NCBI RefSeq assembly: GCF_000422645.1
Contig: NZ_AUGL01000021.1
Location: 16,756-80,755 of the forward strand
Direction of reading: 5' to 3'
Length of the DNA: 64,000 nt
Source of the DNA: Ferrimonas futtsuensis DSM 18154
GTDB lineage: Bacteria > Pseudomonadota > Gammaproteobacteria > Enterobacterales > Shewanellaceae
Shown: in pieces, positions 17,802-26,339 of the stretch
Layout: each line of letters begins with the position of its first letter
Position numbering within the stretch: the first letter of the stretch is position 1
The notes under the pieces: generated by a model
Databases searched by the model: none
What the model was told of the DNA's origin: nothing
The model's input: the letters and a program-made list of their open reading frames with translations, nothing else
Translations under genes and position numbers: made by a program

Positions 17802-18629
17802 TTAGAACTCGTAATGCAGCATCACCGACGGCCCTTCATAATCAAACTGCACATCGATGTCAGAGAAGCGCCGTTTCTCTTTAACTTCCAGCTCGTAGTT
17901 CTGCCAGGCCAGCCCCAGGGCCAGGCTGGGTGTCAGGTACCAGAGTGCCTGCAGACGCCAGTCAAGCAGCCGTCCGTCCACGTCGTCGATGGCGAGCTTG
18001 AGATACTGGGCGTGGAGGGTCACCAGCCATCGCTCCATGGGCTGCCAACCGAAAACCAGGCCGATGTCCGGCAATGGGGCGGTAACGTCGGCCAGAGCCC
18101 GGTCAGCAAACTCCATCTCGTTGCCGGCCTCCCCAATCAGGGTGACGTCGCCGTCGAGGGACGCATAGACATCCATAACGTGTATCCCGAGAGTGCTGAG
18201 CAGGGCGTAGCTGTCGCCCTGGATCAGGGTACGGCCATACACCAGCTGATAAATATCCACATCCAGTTTCGTCTTCAGGTTGGCGCCTGACTCCACCCTG
18301 TACTGGCTGCCCTCCCATTCAAATTCGAAGCTCTTATTCAGGGAGCGACTTTGAGCCGTGCGGTGAAGCGTCAGGTAATTCAGAGCGAGCACGTTCTTCT
18401 CGTCGAAGCGATAGGTGAGCTCCACGAAGGGGCTGAACTTGGATTCGTCGAGCGCCAGATCGGACTCGAAATCCACGCGGATGGGGGTGTCGCCGATGAC
18501 GGTCCTGGCACCAAAGCTGGAGTCAACATCGGCCCAGAATCCGCCCGCGCGCAGGCTGAATCCACTGTCGAAAGGGCGGGCAAGGGCTGCGGGGGCAAGC
18601 AGAATCAACAGTGGCAGATATCTCATCAT
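17802..18629 (-). CDS. Outer-membrane beta-barrel protein of unknown function
   Basis: About 275 residues from the ATG at 18629 (another ATG follows immediately; the frame opens 5 codons earlier but GGGA before the tandem ATGs favours this start). Signal peptide MMRYLPLLILLAPAALA, then alternating hydrophobic/polar strands rich in Tyr and Trp, ending in a C-terminal phenylalanine (MLHYEF) that is typical of Bam-inserted barrels. Stretches such as FVELTYRFDEKNVLALNYL, WLVTLHAQYLKLAI and LALGLAWQNYELEV look like antiparallel strands. No specific family is recognised; 12 or fewer strands are suggested by length. Confidence 0.75.
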   Translation of the reverse strand: MMRYLPLLILLAPAALARPFDSGFSLRAGGFWADVDSSFGARTVIGDTPIRVDFESDLALDESKFSPFVELTYRFDEKNVLALNYLTLHRTAQSRSLNKSFEFEWEGSQYRVESGANLKTKLDVDIYQLVYGRTLIQGDSYALLSTLGIHVMDVYASLDGDVTLIGEAGNEMEFADRALADVTAPLPDIGLVFGWQPMERWLVTLHAQYLKLAIDDVDGRLLDWRLQALWYLTPSLALGLAWQNYELEVKEKRRFSDIDVQFDYEGPSVMLHYEF

Positions 18630-18680
18630 ATTCCCAAGAGTCATTAGTTTGGTGGAACGGCAGCGGCACCGTTGGTCAAC

Positions 18681-19631
18681 TCAGCTGGTATGGCATACCT
18701 GATTGCGACCACCGGCTTTGGCCCGGTACAGGGCACGGTCCGCCTTGGTGGTGAGTGAGCTGACGCTGTCGCTGTCGCTAAAGGCAGCAACGCCGAAGCT
18801 GATGCTAAGCTGTTTGCTGGTTTCAAACTGATGGGCCACCACCTGTTGCCGCATCCGCTCCGCCAGTTTGGTGGCCTGGTTCAGCTCGGTCTGTGGGCAG
18901 ATGATCAGAAACTCTTCGCCCCCCCAACGTCCCGCATGATCCGAGCTACGAAGGCTGGACTGAATCAGTTCGGCGATGGTGATCAGCACCCGGTCACCGA
19001 CCTGGTGGCCGAAGTGATCATTGACCTCTTTGAAGTGGTCGACGTCGCCCAACAGAATGCACAAGGGGGTCTGGTAGCGGCGGGCACGATCGATTTCGGT
19101 CTGGAAGGTTTCATCCAGTTTGAGCCGGTTGGCGATGCCGGTGAGCGGGTCGATGTTGGCCTGCATCTCCAGGGCTTTCTTCAGCCGCCACAGTTCGGTG
19201 ACGTCCGTGGAGATCCCCACCAGTTCATCGATGTTGCCCTGTTCGTCCCGCAGCGGGTGTTTGGTTTCAAGGTACACCGTCGGTTTGCCAAACTCTCGTT
19301 CGACGATCACCTCCTCCTGGTTGGCCTCACCGCCCAACACTTTCATGTCGATCGCTTTCAGTTGTTGCTGGGTTTCGATGGGGAAGTAGTGGCCGTCGCT
19401 GAATTCCGGGATCTGGGTTTCATCGATTTGAAACAGGTCGAGGCAGGGCTTGTTGGCGTAGGTGTAGTGTTGGTATCGATTTTTGGTGTAGATGAGGGCG
19501 CCGGCGTGATCGAGAATCTGCATCAGTCGCTTTTGCTGCAGACGGGCGCTGTCCAGCCGTTGTTGGTAACGGAACAGCTGAATCGCCAACAGGGCGAGGG
19601 TAATGATGAGGAATAGAACAAGGCCCGCCAT
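18681..19631 (-). CDS. PAS-GGDEF diguanylate cyclase with inhibitory site
   Basis: 316 residues. An N-terminal membrane helix (LVLFLIITLALLAIQLF), a PAS domain (about 32-150, ending ELVGISTDVTEL) and a GGDEF domain (about 158-316). The active-site loop is GGEEF (237-241), preceded by the product-inhibition I-site RSSD (228-231) at the correct five-residue spacing. It should therefore make cyclic di-GMP and be feedback-inhibited. There is no recognised ligand for the PAS. It is near an outer-membrane barrel gene and a small lipoprotein, but there is no sign of co-transcription with a c-di-GMP effector. Confidence 0.92.
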   Translation of the reverse strand: MAGLVLFLIITLALLAIQLFRYQQRLDSARLQQKRLMQILDHAGALIYTKNRYQHYTYANKPCLDLFQIDETQIPEFSDGHYFPIETQQQLKAIDMKVLGGEANQEEVIVEREFGKPTVYLETKHPLRDEQGNIDELVGISTDVTELWRLKKALEMQANIDPLTGIANRLKLDETFQTEIDRARRYQTPLCILLGDVDHFKEVNDHFGHQVGDRVLITIAELIQSSLRSSDHAGRWGGEEFLIICPQTELNQATKLAERMRQQVVAHQFETSKQLSISFGVAAFSDSDSVSSLTTKADRALYRAKAGGRNQVCHTS

Positions 19632-19705
19632 CCAAGGCTCCTGAGTGAAGACCTAGGATGATTGTCACTGAGTTATAAGGAAATGTCCAATGTGTTAAGA
19701 GAATG

Positions 19706-19730
19706 AAAAGGCGGCTATCGCCGCCTCTTT
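19706..19730 (-). terminator. Terminator after the DUF3012 gene
   Basis: On the minus strand a six-base GC stem (GGCGGC/GCCGCC, 19710-19715 and 19720-19725) with a four-base loop, followed by a T-rich run. It abuts the stop of the small lipoprotein at 19731. Confidence 0.8.
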
Positions 19731-19889
19731 CTAGAATACGCAGTGCTTGGCGTAATCGGTCGCCTCATTGGCGGTCCATTCGCCCTTAGGCTTCTCGTCC
19801 ATCTTCTTGCACCAGGCTTCACTGCCCACTTCAGGGGAACAGGCGGTGATCAGTGACAGCAGTGCCAGAGCGGCAAAAATCTTTTTCAT
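19731..19889 (-). CDS. Small lipoprotein, DUF3012 family
   Basis: 52 residues from ATG 19889; a longer in-frame start exists but the signal peptide begins MKKIFAALALL. Lipobox LITAC places Cys17 as the lipidated residue, giving a mature protein of about 36 residues. The conserved core GSEAWCKKMDEKPKGEWT and final DYAKHCVF are the DUF3012 signature, with two cysteines likely forming a disulfide. Function unknown. It is expressed on its own, judged by the terminator on one side and a 95-base gap to the cytochrome terminator on the other. Confidence 0.85.
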   Translation of the reverse strand: MKKIFAALALLSLITACSPEVGSEAWCKKMDEKPKGEWTANEATDYAKHCVF

Positions 19890-19984
19890 GGTCAATCCCA
19901 AACAGGTAGTAAAGATCAGAGTCACAGGTTAACCCGAAACGACAGCAGTTTGTTAACGTAATTGCTCGAATTGTTGGTGATTGA

Positions 19985-20012
19985 ACAAAAAAGCGGCCCG
20001 AAGGCCGCTTGA
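19985..20012 (-). terminator. Terminator after the ten-haem cytochrome gene
   Basis: Minus-strand stem AAGCGGCC/GGCCGCTT (arms 20003-20010 and 19991-19998), four-base loop, followed by a T6 run (complement of 19987-19992). It lies about 20 bases beyond the cytochrome stop. Confidence 0.85.
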
Positions 20013-20031
20013 CACACTACTACAGGGAAAG

Positions 20032-21795
20032 TCAGTTACCGCACTGATGGGGGTAGGGCTGGTTGTCCACGAACTCCGCCGGGCAGCTGGCGTCACAGGG
20101 GCTGCACAGGTTGCGTTCGGGGCGCTGCACGTCGTGACAGAAGTAGCAGCCGATGCCGGAGCCCTTCTCTACGTGGTTGTGCATCCGCTCGTGGGTGCGG
20201 GGCAGGTTCTTGCTGCCATCGTGACACTGGGCACATACCTGCTCTTTGGGTCCTTTGAGCTTGTAACCCATGGCGTCCATTTTCGACTCGGTGGCCAGGT
20301 CCAGATCGGTAGAGTGACACTGGGTACAGTCCGCTACGTCGCTGGCGGGATTCACCCCGTGGTTGATCATCTGGTAGGTATCGGTCTCGATCCACTCGTA
20401 GGGTTCGTTAGTTGCATAACCCATGTTGGCCAAACCATTTTCAATCGCCTTGACGGCATCACCGGAACCCTTGAGGTACTCGAAGGTGTCCAGGGCGATC
20501 ATGCGGCTGTCGGCGCTGGTCATCGGCTGGTTCGCGGTCTTGTACTTGAAGGGGGTCAGCTTGCCGTCATTGACGTTGCCCAGGGGACGGGAGGTCGGGT
20601 AGAGGCCGGTCTCCGGATCCACCTTGGCCAGGTCGCCCAACAGGTAGTTGTCGCTCTTACGGTTCCAGAAGCGAATCTCTGGTACCTGGTTCGCCAGCTT
20701 ATCGGTGTGAGGGTGGCCGGGGCCGGATACGCCGTCTGCTGGGGTACCGTCGTGGTGGAACTGCCAGTCGCGGTGCATCTCTGTGGGCATGTGATTGGCG
20801 GCGCCCAGATCCTTGGCGTAAGTCGGGATGTGGCAGGACTGACAGGCTACGCGAGGCACGTGGCGATCGGGCTCGCCGCGACGGCCGGAGCTGGCGTGAC
20901 CGGTGCCTGAGTCCATACCTACGTGGCAGGAGCTGTTGGCACAGGTGATCTCGGCACCACGCACGATGTCATCAGTGGGACGCAGGTCGGAGCCTTTACC
21001 GATCACTCGGTGGCTCTCAAACTTGTGGCAATCCTGGCACTGCAGGTTGGCACCGGTGACGTTCATGTGCACGTCAAAGTGCGCATCGCCGTTGGCCATC
21101 AGGGCGGAGGAGAGATCACCCCGCTTCACACCATCGCCGCCACCGGCGTAGGCGTGACACTTCAGGCAGTTGGTGCGCTCAGGGGCAGCGATGTTCTGTA
21201 CATAACCGTCGAGATCGGCCTGGGCAGTGCCGTCCGCCGGGCCTAAGGAGCCGTCTGACTTGCGCACTCGATTGAGGGCGTAGTCTTTGTTGTGGCACAT
21301 CAGGCAATCTACGTTGGCTACGGTATCGCCTTCACCGGGCTTGGTGCCCCGACCTGCGTGGCAGGAGCCGCACACAGGCCAGTCGCCTTCGATGTTAATG
21401 CAGTAGCTGTTGACCGCGTTGGTCAGCTTACCTTGCAGGGTCCCGCCCTGGTTGGTCATGTCCGGGGTTTCACCTGTCCACTGGTAGTGGGTGGAACCGA
21501 ACATCTCCTGGTACTGGCTGCCGCCTTCGCCACCATCGTGACAGTTCATGCAGGCGCTGGGGTAGTCTGCCCAGGCAAGGCCGTCATGAGGGCCGACGGC
21601 GCAGCCGTTGACGGGCTCCACTTCGCAGACGCCACAAGAGTTCAGTTGCCAGACATTGGCATCGTTGTCGTTACAGTCCTGAGCGGCCTTGACGCCGTCC
21701 CCATCCAAGTCGACGGGCTTAGCCGCATAACTTGGTAAGGCGAGCGCGACAGCGAATAAACCCGCTAAAGATATTAGAGTTTTAGAGTTCATCAT
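20032..21795 (-). CDS. Periplasmic ten-haem c-type cytochrome with N-terminal metal-binding repeat
   Basis: 587 residues with signal peptide ending LPSYA-A. Residues 29-48 (DLDGDGVKAAQDCNDNDA) are a calcium-type D-x-D-G-D-G...DCNDND motif as found in MopE-like proteins. Nine CxxCH haem sites are seen (from residues 82, 142, 164, 210, 253, 318, 490, 521 and 550) plus one CX4CH (CANSSCH, 285-291). The block after haem 7, ACQSCHIPTYAKD, resembles octahaem tetrathionate-reductase-type cytochromes, but the protein is larger and I do not assign an activity. A cysteine-rich C-terminus (CSPCDASC...QCGN) lacks haem motifs. Family context suggests anaerobic electron transfer or reduction of a sulfur or nitrogen compound. 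Preceded by a long control region with a CRP-like site; transcribed alone. Confidence 0.9.
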   Translation of the reverse strand: MMNSKTLISLAGLFAVALALPSYAAKPVDLDGDGVKAAQDCNDNDANVWQLNSCGVCEVEPVNGCAVGPHDGLAWADYPSACMNCHDGGEGGSQYQEMFGSTHYQWTGETPDMTNQGGTLQGKLTNAVNSYCINIEGDWPVCGSCHAGRGTKPGEGDTVANVDCLMCHNKDYALNRVRKSDGSLGPADGTAQADLDGYVQNIAAPERTNCLKCHAYAGGGDGVKRGDLSSALMANGDAHFDVHMNVTGANLQCQDCHKFESHRVIGKGSDLRPTDDIVRGAEITCANSSCHVGMDSGTGHASSGRRGEPDRHVPRVACQSCHIPTYAKDLGAANHMPTEMHRDWQFHHDGTPADGVSGPGHPHTDKLANQVPEIRFWNRKSDNYLLGDLAKVDPETGLYPTSRPLGNVNDGKLTPFKYKTANQPMTSADSRMIALDTFEYLKGSGDAVKAIENGLANMGYATNEPYEWIETDTYQMINHGVNPASDVADCTQCHSTDLDLATESKMDAMGYKLKGPKEQVCAQCHDGSKNLPRTHERMHNHVEKGSGIGCYFCHDVQRPERNLCSPCDASCPAEFVDNQPYPHQCGN

Positions 21796-22397
21796 ATTCT
21801 CCAGAAATTTTTATTTTGTCCGAAACGAATGTTTTTCCTTTTTCTTCCTCAGTTTTTTGAATCTGTGCGCCAACTCCTTTGGGGCAGCAATCGTTTCGTT
21901 GGTGTGTCTGTTTCTTATTGATTTTTTCTGTTTGTCGATCTCCTTTTAATCAGATTATTTGAACAACCTAATTTAGTTATATCTAACATAGCGGTTAATA
22001 AAGGATATTCAGTGACTTTTGTCACAAACGCAAATGTTGAAAGAATGTTTTCTGATTTCTAAAAAACCTTTGGTTATAGGGGTTTCCGGGGATGCTGGTT
22101 GTTAAATTTGACTCGATTTGATGCCGGGGGGCGTTGAGTGGTTTCAAACGGAGAACACGCCCGACTCGATAATTTAGGTGAATAATTTCCGATAATATCT
22201 ATTATTTTCGGCTATCTTAGTGGTCTGAAAGACATTTTTGGCGAGACGTCAAACTAATTTGGTGGCGTCAATTTAATGTCGCCGCGTAAGATCGTTACGT
22301 AACTTTATAATTGTGAAATAAATTACTGAGGACGTGGAAGAGGGATATTTTCCGGCTTTCAACTGGCTTGGGGGAATTGAAATATATACGCCAGTGT
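21796..22397. other. Long AT-rich non-coding control region upstream of the cytochrome gene
   Basis: About 600 bases without a supportable gene, more AT-rich than its surroundings. It holds the CRP-like site at 22011-22026, a TATGTT -10-like sequence for the minus strand near 21985-21990 (about 30 bases downstream of the CRP centre), an AT-rich imperfect inverted repeat CCGATAATA...TATTATTTTCGG (22189-22211), and twice the sequence GACTCGAT (about 22111 and 22163). Its size suggests complex anaerobic or redox regulation. Confidence 0.6.
22011..22026. promoter_or_regulatory. CRP-like site upstream of the ten-haem cytochrome
   Basis: AGTGA-CTTTTG-TCACA matches the CRP consensus TGTGA-N6-TCACA in nine of ten positions. 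In Shewanella relatives CRP activates anaerobic cytochrome genes (established). Its centre is about 223 bases upstream of the start codon on the minus strand, so a long 5' leader would be implied. Confidence 0.6.
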
Positions 22398-22441
22398 AAA
22401 AGCATCGCTGCCGCCAGGCAGTGGAAACGGCGACAGCGATG
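22398..22441 (-). terminator. Terminator after the META-domain lipoprotein gene
   Basis: Long minus-strand stem CATCGCTG-t-CGCC with GGCG-g-CAGCGATG, then CTTTTA. It starts six bases after the stop at 22447. Confidence 0.85.
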
Positions 22442-22446
22442 AAACT

Positions 22447-23190
22447 CTATTGAGAGATGAAGCGAAGCAGTTCGGTACCGTTGTTGTCCATTAGGCTGAG
22501 GGTGTTGCCCTTGATCTCATAAGTGGTGGTCTGGGACAGGTGGGCCAGGTACTCCCTCTCCAGCTCCATTCCCTGTGGACAGGCCATCATGGTGGCGGCC
22601 ATGGGACCTGCGGCGATCATACCGCTGTCGTCCAGGTATCTGCCGTGGAAGCGGTTACACCCGGAGAATCCCGCTGCAACGCCATCCTGATTGACCACCA
22701 GATTGGCCGCTTTGTCCTGCATCCCCAGGGGAGCAGGCTGCCCTTGAATATGGGACAGTATCCAGTGGGTGTCTTTCAGAGGCAGATCCGGTGCCTGTTC
22801 GTGGGCCACCAACTGCAACGTCATGTTGTTGCCATCCCCGTCAAAGGCGTTTTCAACTGTGGTATTGATGAACATCAGCTGGCCGTGCGGACCTTCGATG
22901 CGGGCACTGAGGGTGTAGCTGTGTCCCGGCTTCAACTGGTCCGCATCATAGGTCAGTTCGAAGGGGTAGGGAGGCGCACCATTGATGGTGTAGACCGCTT
23001 CAGCCAGAGTGTCGGCGGCAACATCCTGTTTGGAGGTATCCTGCAGCGCAACCTTGACCACCGAGCCTGGAGGCAAGGCGATGCGCTCGCGATAGCTGAC
23101 GCTGCCGGAGACGTTGTCTGACTGTGCGTGGTTGGCGCAACCGGTGACCAGAAGGGCACTGGCTACCAGAGCCAAGCCGAAGTGTTTCAT
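22447..23190 (-). CDS. YbaY/META-domain lipoprotein
   Basis: 247 residues. Lipobox VTGC (Cys18). Residues about 27-125 resemble the YbaY/YscW type domain (VSGSVSYRERIALPPGSVVKV...DTLAEAVY). Residues about 130-245 are a META/HslJ domain (LKDTHWILSHIQGQPA, FSGCNRFHGRYL, MMACPQGMELEREYLAHL), the family of heat-inducible HslJ linked to novobiocin resistance and envelope stress. A disulfide between the two META cysteines is plausible. The outer-membrane or periplasmic role is inferred; no operon partner. Confidence 0.85.
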   Translation of the reverse strand: MKHFGLALVASALLVTGCANHAQSDNVSGSVSYRERIALPPGSVVKVALQDTSKQDVAADTLAEAVYTINGAPPYPFELTYDADQLKPGHSYTLSARIEGPHGQLMFINTTVENAFDGDGNNMTLQLVAHEQAPDLPLKDTHWILSHIQGQPAPLGMQDKAANLVVNQDGVAAGFSGCNRFHGRYLDDSGMIAAGPMAATMMACPQGMELEREYLAHLSQTTTYEIKGNTLSLMDNNGTELLRFISQ

Positions 23191-23278
23191 GGATAGATAC
23201 CCCGATTAAAATCAATGCAATTGGTATAATAGCCTGTCAATGGCTTAACCGGGGCTGTATGGCGATGGCAAGGGTGGC

Positions 23279-23854
23279 TTATTGGCTTCGGAGGAAGGTA
23301 ACAATTTGCGTCAGGGCGGGAGTAACCCTGTCGGGCTGACCGGCTCTGAGCAGGGCGCGAATCCCCTGAATCTGCAGCACCAGCCAGTGCGCCAGTAGAT
23401 CCGTGTCGGCGTCGGCGCTGAGATCCTGTTGCAATTTGGCTCCCTCCAGGCTGTGCTTCAGCGCCGCGAACAGCCCGTCAAAGACTTGATCCGACAGGGC
23501 GGCCACCTGTTGATCCAGCTGCCTGCGTTCCAGCAGGGCACTTTGCAGGAAGCAGCCATAACCCGGCTCAACCTCCTGGCACATCTGAGCCAGCAGGGTT
23601 TCGATCTCTTTCAGTCCCGCGTTGTTGGTCAATAAGGGCTGCAGCCTGGGTTTGGCGTAGGTTTCCTGATAATGCTTGAGGCACAGGTGATAGAGCTGGT
23701 GTTTGTCACCAAAACTGTTGTAGAGGCTGAAGCGGTTGATACCCAGGTGTTCCACCAGGTTGGCCACCGAGGTCGCTTCGAAGCCCCGCTGCCAGAACAG
23801 GCCCATCGCCTTCTCCAGCACCTCCTCCCTGTCGAAGCAACATTGCCTTGCCAT
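23279..23854 (-). CDS. TetR-family transcriptional regulator
   Basis: 191 residues. Helix-turn-helix in residues about 10-55 (EVLEKAMGLFWQRGFEATSV and LGINRFSLYNSFGDK), of the AcrR/YcdC branch often adjacent to redox or detoxification enzymes. The C-terminal ligand domain is not specific. Divergent from two glutathione-transferase genes; the operator-like palindromes at 23895-23917 lie between. It probably represses the transferases until an electrophile binds. Confidence 0.9.
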   Translation of the reverse strand: MARQCCFDREEVLEKAMGLFWQRGFEATSVANLVEHLGINRFSLYNSFGDKHQLYHLCLKHYQETYAKPRLQPLLTNNAGLKEIETLLAQMCQEVEPGYGCFLQSALLERRQLDQQVAALSDQVFDGLFAALKHSLEGAKLQQDLSADADTDLLAHWLVLQIQGIRALLRAGQPDRVTPALTQIVTFLRSQ

Positions 23855-23894
23855 AGCGTCTCCAAAATTCTTGACCGTTCGTTCTGATATGGAT

Positions 23895-23917
23895 AGATTC
23901 TAATCTAAACGATCGTT
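23895..23917. promoter_or_regulatory. Paired palindromes between tetR and the GST genes
   Basis: AGATTCTAATCT (23895-23906; inverted arms AGATT/AATCT) and AACGATCGTT (23908-23917, perfect palindrome) lie one base apart in the 80-base divergent region, just before the GST ribosome site. TetR dimers often bind such sites; assignment is from position only. Confidence 0.4.
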
Positions 23918-23934
23918 CCGGAAAAGGAGTGTCA

Positions 23935-24537
23935 ATGAAGATCCATCAAACTGCCCCCACCCCAAACTGCCTGAGAGTGTCGTTGTTTCTGGCGGAAGCC
24001 GGCATGGAGGTGCCTCGTCAGGAGGTGAACATTCGCGATGGGGAAAATCTCTCGCCTGAGTTTCGACGACTCAGCGCCAATGGCCATGTGCCGGTTCTGG
24101 AACTGGATGACGGCGAGGCCATCTGTGAAAGCCTGGCCATCTGCCGTTATGTTGATGCCCTGAACCCCACGGGCCTGTTCGGCAGGTCACCACTGGAGCA
24201 GGGCAGGGTGGAGATGTGGACTCGAATCGTTGAATTTCAGGGGCTGGTTCCGGCGTTTCAGGCGTTTCGTAACCTCAGTGGCGTCTATGCCGACAGAGAG
24301 CGGTGCGTCGAGGCCTGGGGTGAGGAATCCAGAAAGCGGTTGGATGAATTTCTACCCAGGTTGGAGGCGCGTTTGGGTGAGAGTGTCTACCTGGCTGGCG
24401 ATCGCTTCTCGGTGGCCGACATCACCGCCTGGTCGCTGTTGGCCTTTATGGAGAGGGTGAAGTTCTCCATGGCGCACTCGTACCCCAACATTGAACGCTG
24501 GCGTGCTCTGGTGGCCGCCCGTCCCGCATTCCGTTAA
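23935..24537 (+). CDS. Glutathione S-transferase family protein
   Basis: 200 residues from ATG 23935, with AAGGAG five bases upstream; a GTG two codons earlier overlaps that ribosome site and is rejected. N-terminal thioredoxin-like domain (PTPNCLRVSLFLAEAG; glutathione loop GHVPVLELDDGEAICESLAICRY with E-S pair) and C-terminal helical domain (FSVADITAWSLLAFMERVKF). Conjugates or reduces electrophiles with glutathione. First gene of a pair with the YfcG-like gene, 12 bases apart, controlled by the divergent TetR. Confidence 0.9.
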   Translation: MKIHQTAPTPNCLRVSLFLAEAGMEVPRQEVNIRDGENLSPEFRRLSANGHVPVLELDDGEAICESLAICRYVDALNPTGLFGRSPLEQGRVEMWTRIVEFQGLVPAFQAFRNLSGVYADRERCVEAWGEESRKRLDEFLPRLEARLGESVYLAGDRFSVADITAWSLLAFMERVKFSMAHSYPNIERWRALVAARPAFR

Positions 24538-24549
24538 CCAGGAGTAATC

Positions 24550-25215
24550 ATGATTGATCTGTATACCGCCGCGACCCCAAATGGCCACAAAGTGTCCATC
24601 GCCCTCGAGGAGATGGGACTGGAGTATCGGGTCCATCCTCTGGACCTGATGGCTCTGGATCAGAAGCAGCCTGAGTTTGTCAGTATCAACCCCAATGGCC
24701 GCATTCCCGCCATCGTGGATCGGGATAACGATGATTTTGCCGTGTTTGAGTCTGGTGCCATCCTACTCTACCTGGCAGAGAAGACCGGTCAGTTTCTGCC
24801 CAAGGACCCGAAGGCGCGCTCCAGGGTCATTCAATGGCTGATGTTCCAGATGGGGGGCGTTGGTCCGATGATGGGCCAGGCCAATGTGTTCTATCGCTAC
24901 TTTCCGGAGAAGATCCCGGCGGCCATCGAGCGCTATCAGAAGGAGGGGCGTCGGTTGTTTGAAGTCATCGACACTCAACTGGCCAAGACCCGTTACCTGA
25001 CTGACGAGTACTCCATCGCCGACATGGCCACCTGGCCCTGGGTGCGCACCCATGAGTGGAGCGGCATCCCCATCGACGGTCTGCCCAACCTGAAGCGCTG
25101 GCTCGATGAACTGGCTGAGCGTCCCGCTTGCCAGCAGGGGATTCTGGTGCCCCCGCCGTCAGAGATGACCGATGAGGAGCGCGCCGAAGCGATCGCTAAA
25201 ATGGTCACCAGATAG
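24550..25215 (+). CDS. yfcG: YfcG/Ure2p-like glutathione transferase (disulfide-bond reductase type)
   Basis: 221 residues. Close to E. coli YfcG through its length: start [21 protein letters not shown] with the TPNG active loop, [31 protein letters not shown], and [16 protein letters not shown]. YfcG binds two glutathione molecules and shows GSH-dependent disulfide reductase activity (family knowledge). Second gene of the TetR-controlled pair; ribosome site AGGAGT six bases upstream. The symbol is by similarity. Confidence 0.85.
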   Translation: MIDLYTAATPNGHKVSIALEEMGLEYRVHPLDLMALDQKQPEFVSINPNGRIPAIVDRDNDDFAVFESGAILLYLAEKTGQFLPKDPKARSRVIQWLMFQMGGVGPMMGQANVFYRYFPEKIPAAIERYQKEGRRLFEVIDTQLAKTRYLTDEYSIADMATWPWVRTHEWSGIPIDGLPNLKRWLDELAERPACQQGILVPPPSEMTDEERAEAIAKMVTR

Positions 25216-25271
25216 ATCCCTTTTGTGGACCTCTGCGTAGCACCTTGTCTTGAGCTGCTTCCGGAGGTCCC

Positions 25272-25676
25272 ATGCACATACACGCCTACTGGCTCGGCGC
25301 CGCCGGGCTGATCCCCTTTATAGCCCTGCCCATGATGATGGTGCTGGGCGCTATTTCTGCGGACACGGCGCTCGTGGGCTTTTCTCAGTACAGCGCCATC
25401 ATTCTCTCCTTTTTGGGAGGAATCCACTGGTATCAGAGTGTCATCGCCAAAGCGCGTCCCTGGCAAACCTATCTGGCAATGATACCAAGCATTCTGGCCT
25501 GGGTGGCCCTGGTGGGGCTGGGCCCAGTGGGGGCTTTGCCCTGGTTGGCGGTGGGCTACCTGCTGATGCTGGTCAGCGATCGCTGGATAGAGGGCCAGCC
25601 CCAGGGCTATGGAGGACTGCGCCAGGGGCTGACCGCCGTCGCCCTGATCATGCACCTGAGCTTCTGGTTGGCTTAG
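25272..25676 (+). CDS. DUF3429 membrane protein
   Basis: 134 residues with four hydrophobic helices (AAGLIPFIALPMMMVLG, YSAIILSFLGGIHWYQ, TYLAMIPSILAWVALVGLG, LPWLAVGYLLMLVSDRW). The FLGGIHWYQS and LMLVSDRWIE blocks are DUF3429 features. Inner-membrane protein, function unknown. GGAGG at 25262-25266 fits the ATG. It may be read from the GST transcript 56 bases upstream; no terminator is seen between. Confidence 0.85.
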   Translation: MHIHAYWLGAAGLIPFIALPMMMVLGAISADTALVGFSQYSAIILSFLGGIHWYQSVIAKARPWQTYLAMIPSILAWVALVGLGPVGALPWLAVGYLLMLVSDRWIEGQPQGYGGLRQGLTAVALIMHLSFWLA

Positions 25677-25749
25677 CAGCGGCATCGGCCCCGAGTCTGT
25701 GCTACCCTTCGCGCTCCCTAATGAGGGGAAGTGATGGAGGAGACCGTCT

Positions 25750-26295
25750 GTGAAGGAACACCATGCCCTGAGCCAGACCCGCGCCTGGGTGGAGCGGGTC
25801 ATCATGAAGTACAACCTGTGCCCCTTTGCCCGGCGGGAGGTGGAAGCGGATACCATCCGTTACGCCGAGATCGACTCAGAGGAACTGCCCAGCGCACTGG
25901 AAACGTTGTTTCTGGAGTGCCAATACCTGGATCAACACCCGAATGTGGCCACCACGCTGTGTGTCCTGACCCAGGGGTTCGCAGATTTTGACCAGTATCT
26001 GGAGCTGGTGGAGCTGGCCAATGCTCTGCTGCAGATGCAAGGTTATGAGGGTGTGTATCAGCTAGCCAGTTTCCACCCGGATTACTGTTTTGCCGGGGAG
26101 CCGGAAGCCGACCCGGCCAACTTCACCAACCGCTCTCCCTGGCCAACCATCCACCTGATCCGGGAAGAGAGCATGGCCAGGGCATTGGCGGCCTATGACA
26201 ATCCGGAGGAGATTCCCGAGCGCAATGTGGCCTTTGCCCGCAAGCGTGGCGCGGAGTTTTTCCTGTCAATGCTGGCTGGAATAAAGAAACAGTAA
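25750..26295 (+). CDS. DUF1415 protein
   Basis: 181 residues, GTG start at 25750 with GGAGGA eight bases upstream. DUF1415 signatures: WVERVIMKYNLCPFARRE, the block VYQLASFHPDYCFAGE, and SPWPTIHLIREESMA. Cytosolic protein without known activity. Followed at once by a terminator. Confidence 0.88.
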   Translation: MKEHHALSQTRAWVERVIMKYNLCPFARREVEADTIRYAEIDSEELPSALETLFLECQYLDQHPNVATTLCVLTQGFADFDQYLELVELANALLQMQGYEGVYQLASFHPDYCFAGEPEADPANFTNRSPWPTIHLIREESMARALAAYDNPEEIPERNVAFARKRGAEFFLSMLAGIKKQ

Positions 26296-26300
26296 ACAGA

Positions 26301-26325
26301 AGGGCGCCAAGCGGCGCCCTTTTTG
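26301..26325 (+). terminator. Terminator between convergent genes
   Basis: Stem AGGGCGCC/GGCGCCCT (26301-26308 and 26313-26320) with T5 tail on the plus strand; it ends DUF1415 transcription and may also act for the convergent deacylase gene. Confidence 0.9.
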
Positions 26326-26339
26326 ATCACGCTAAAGTG

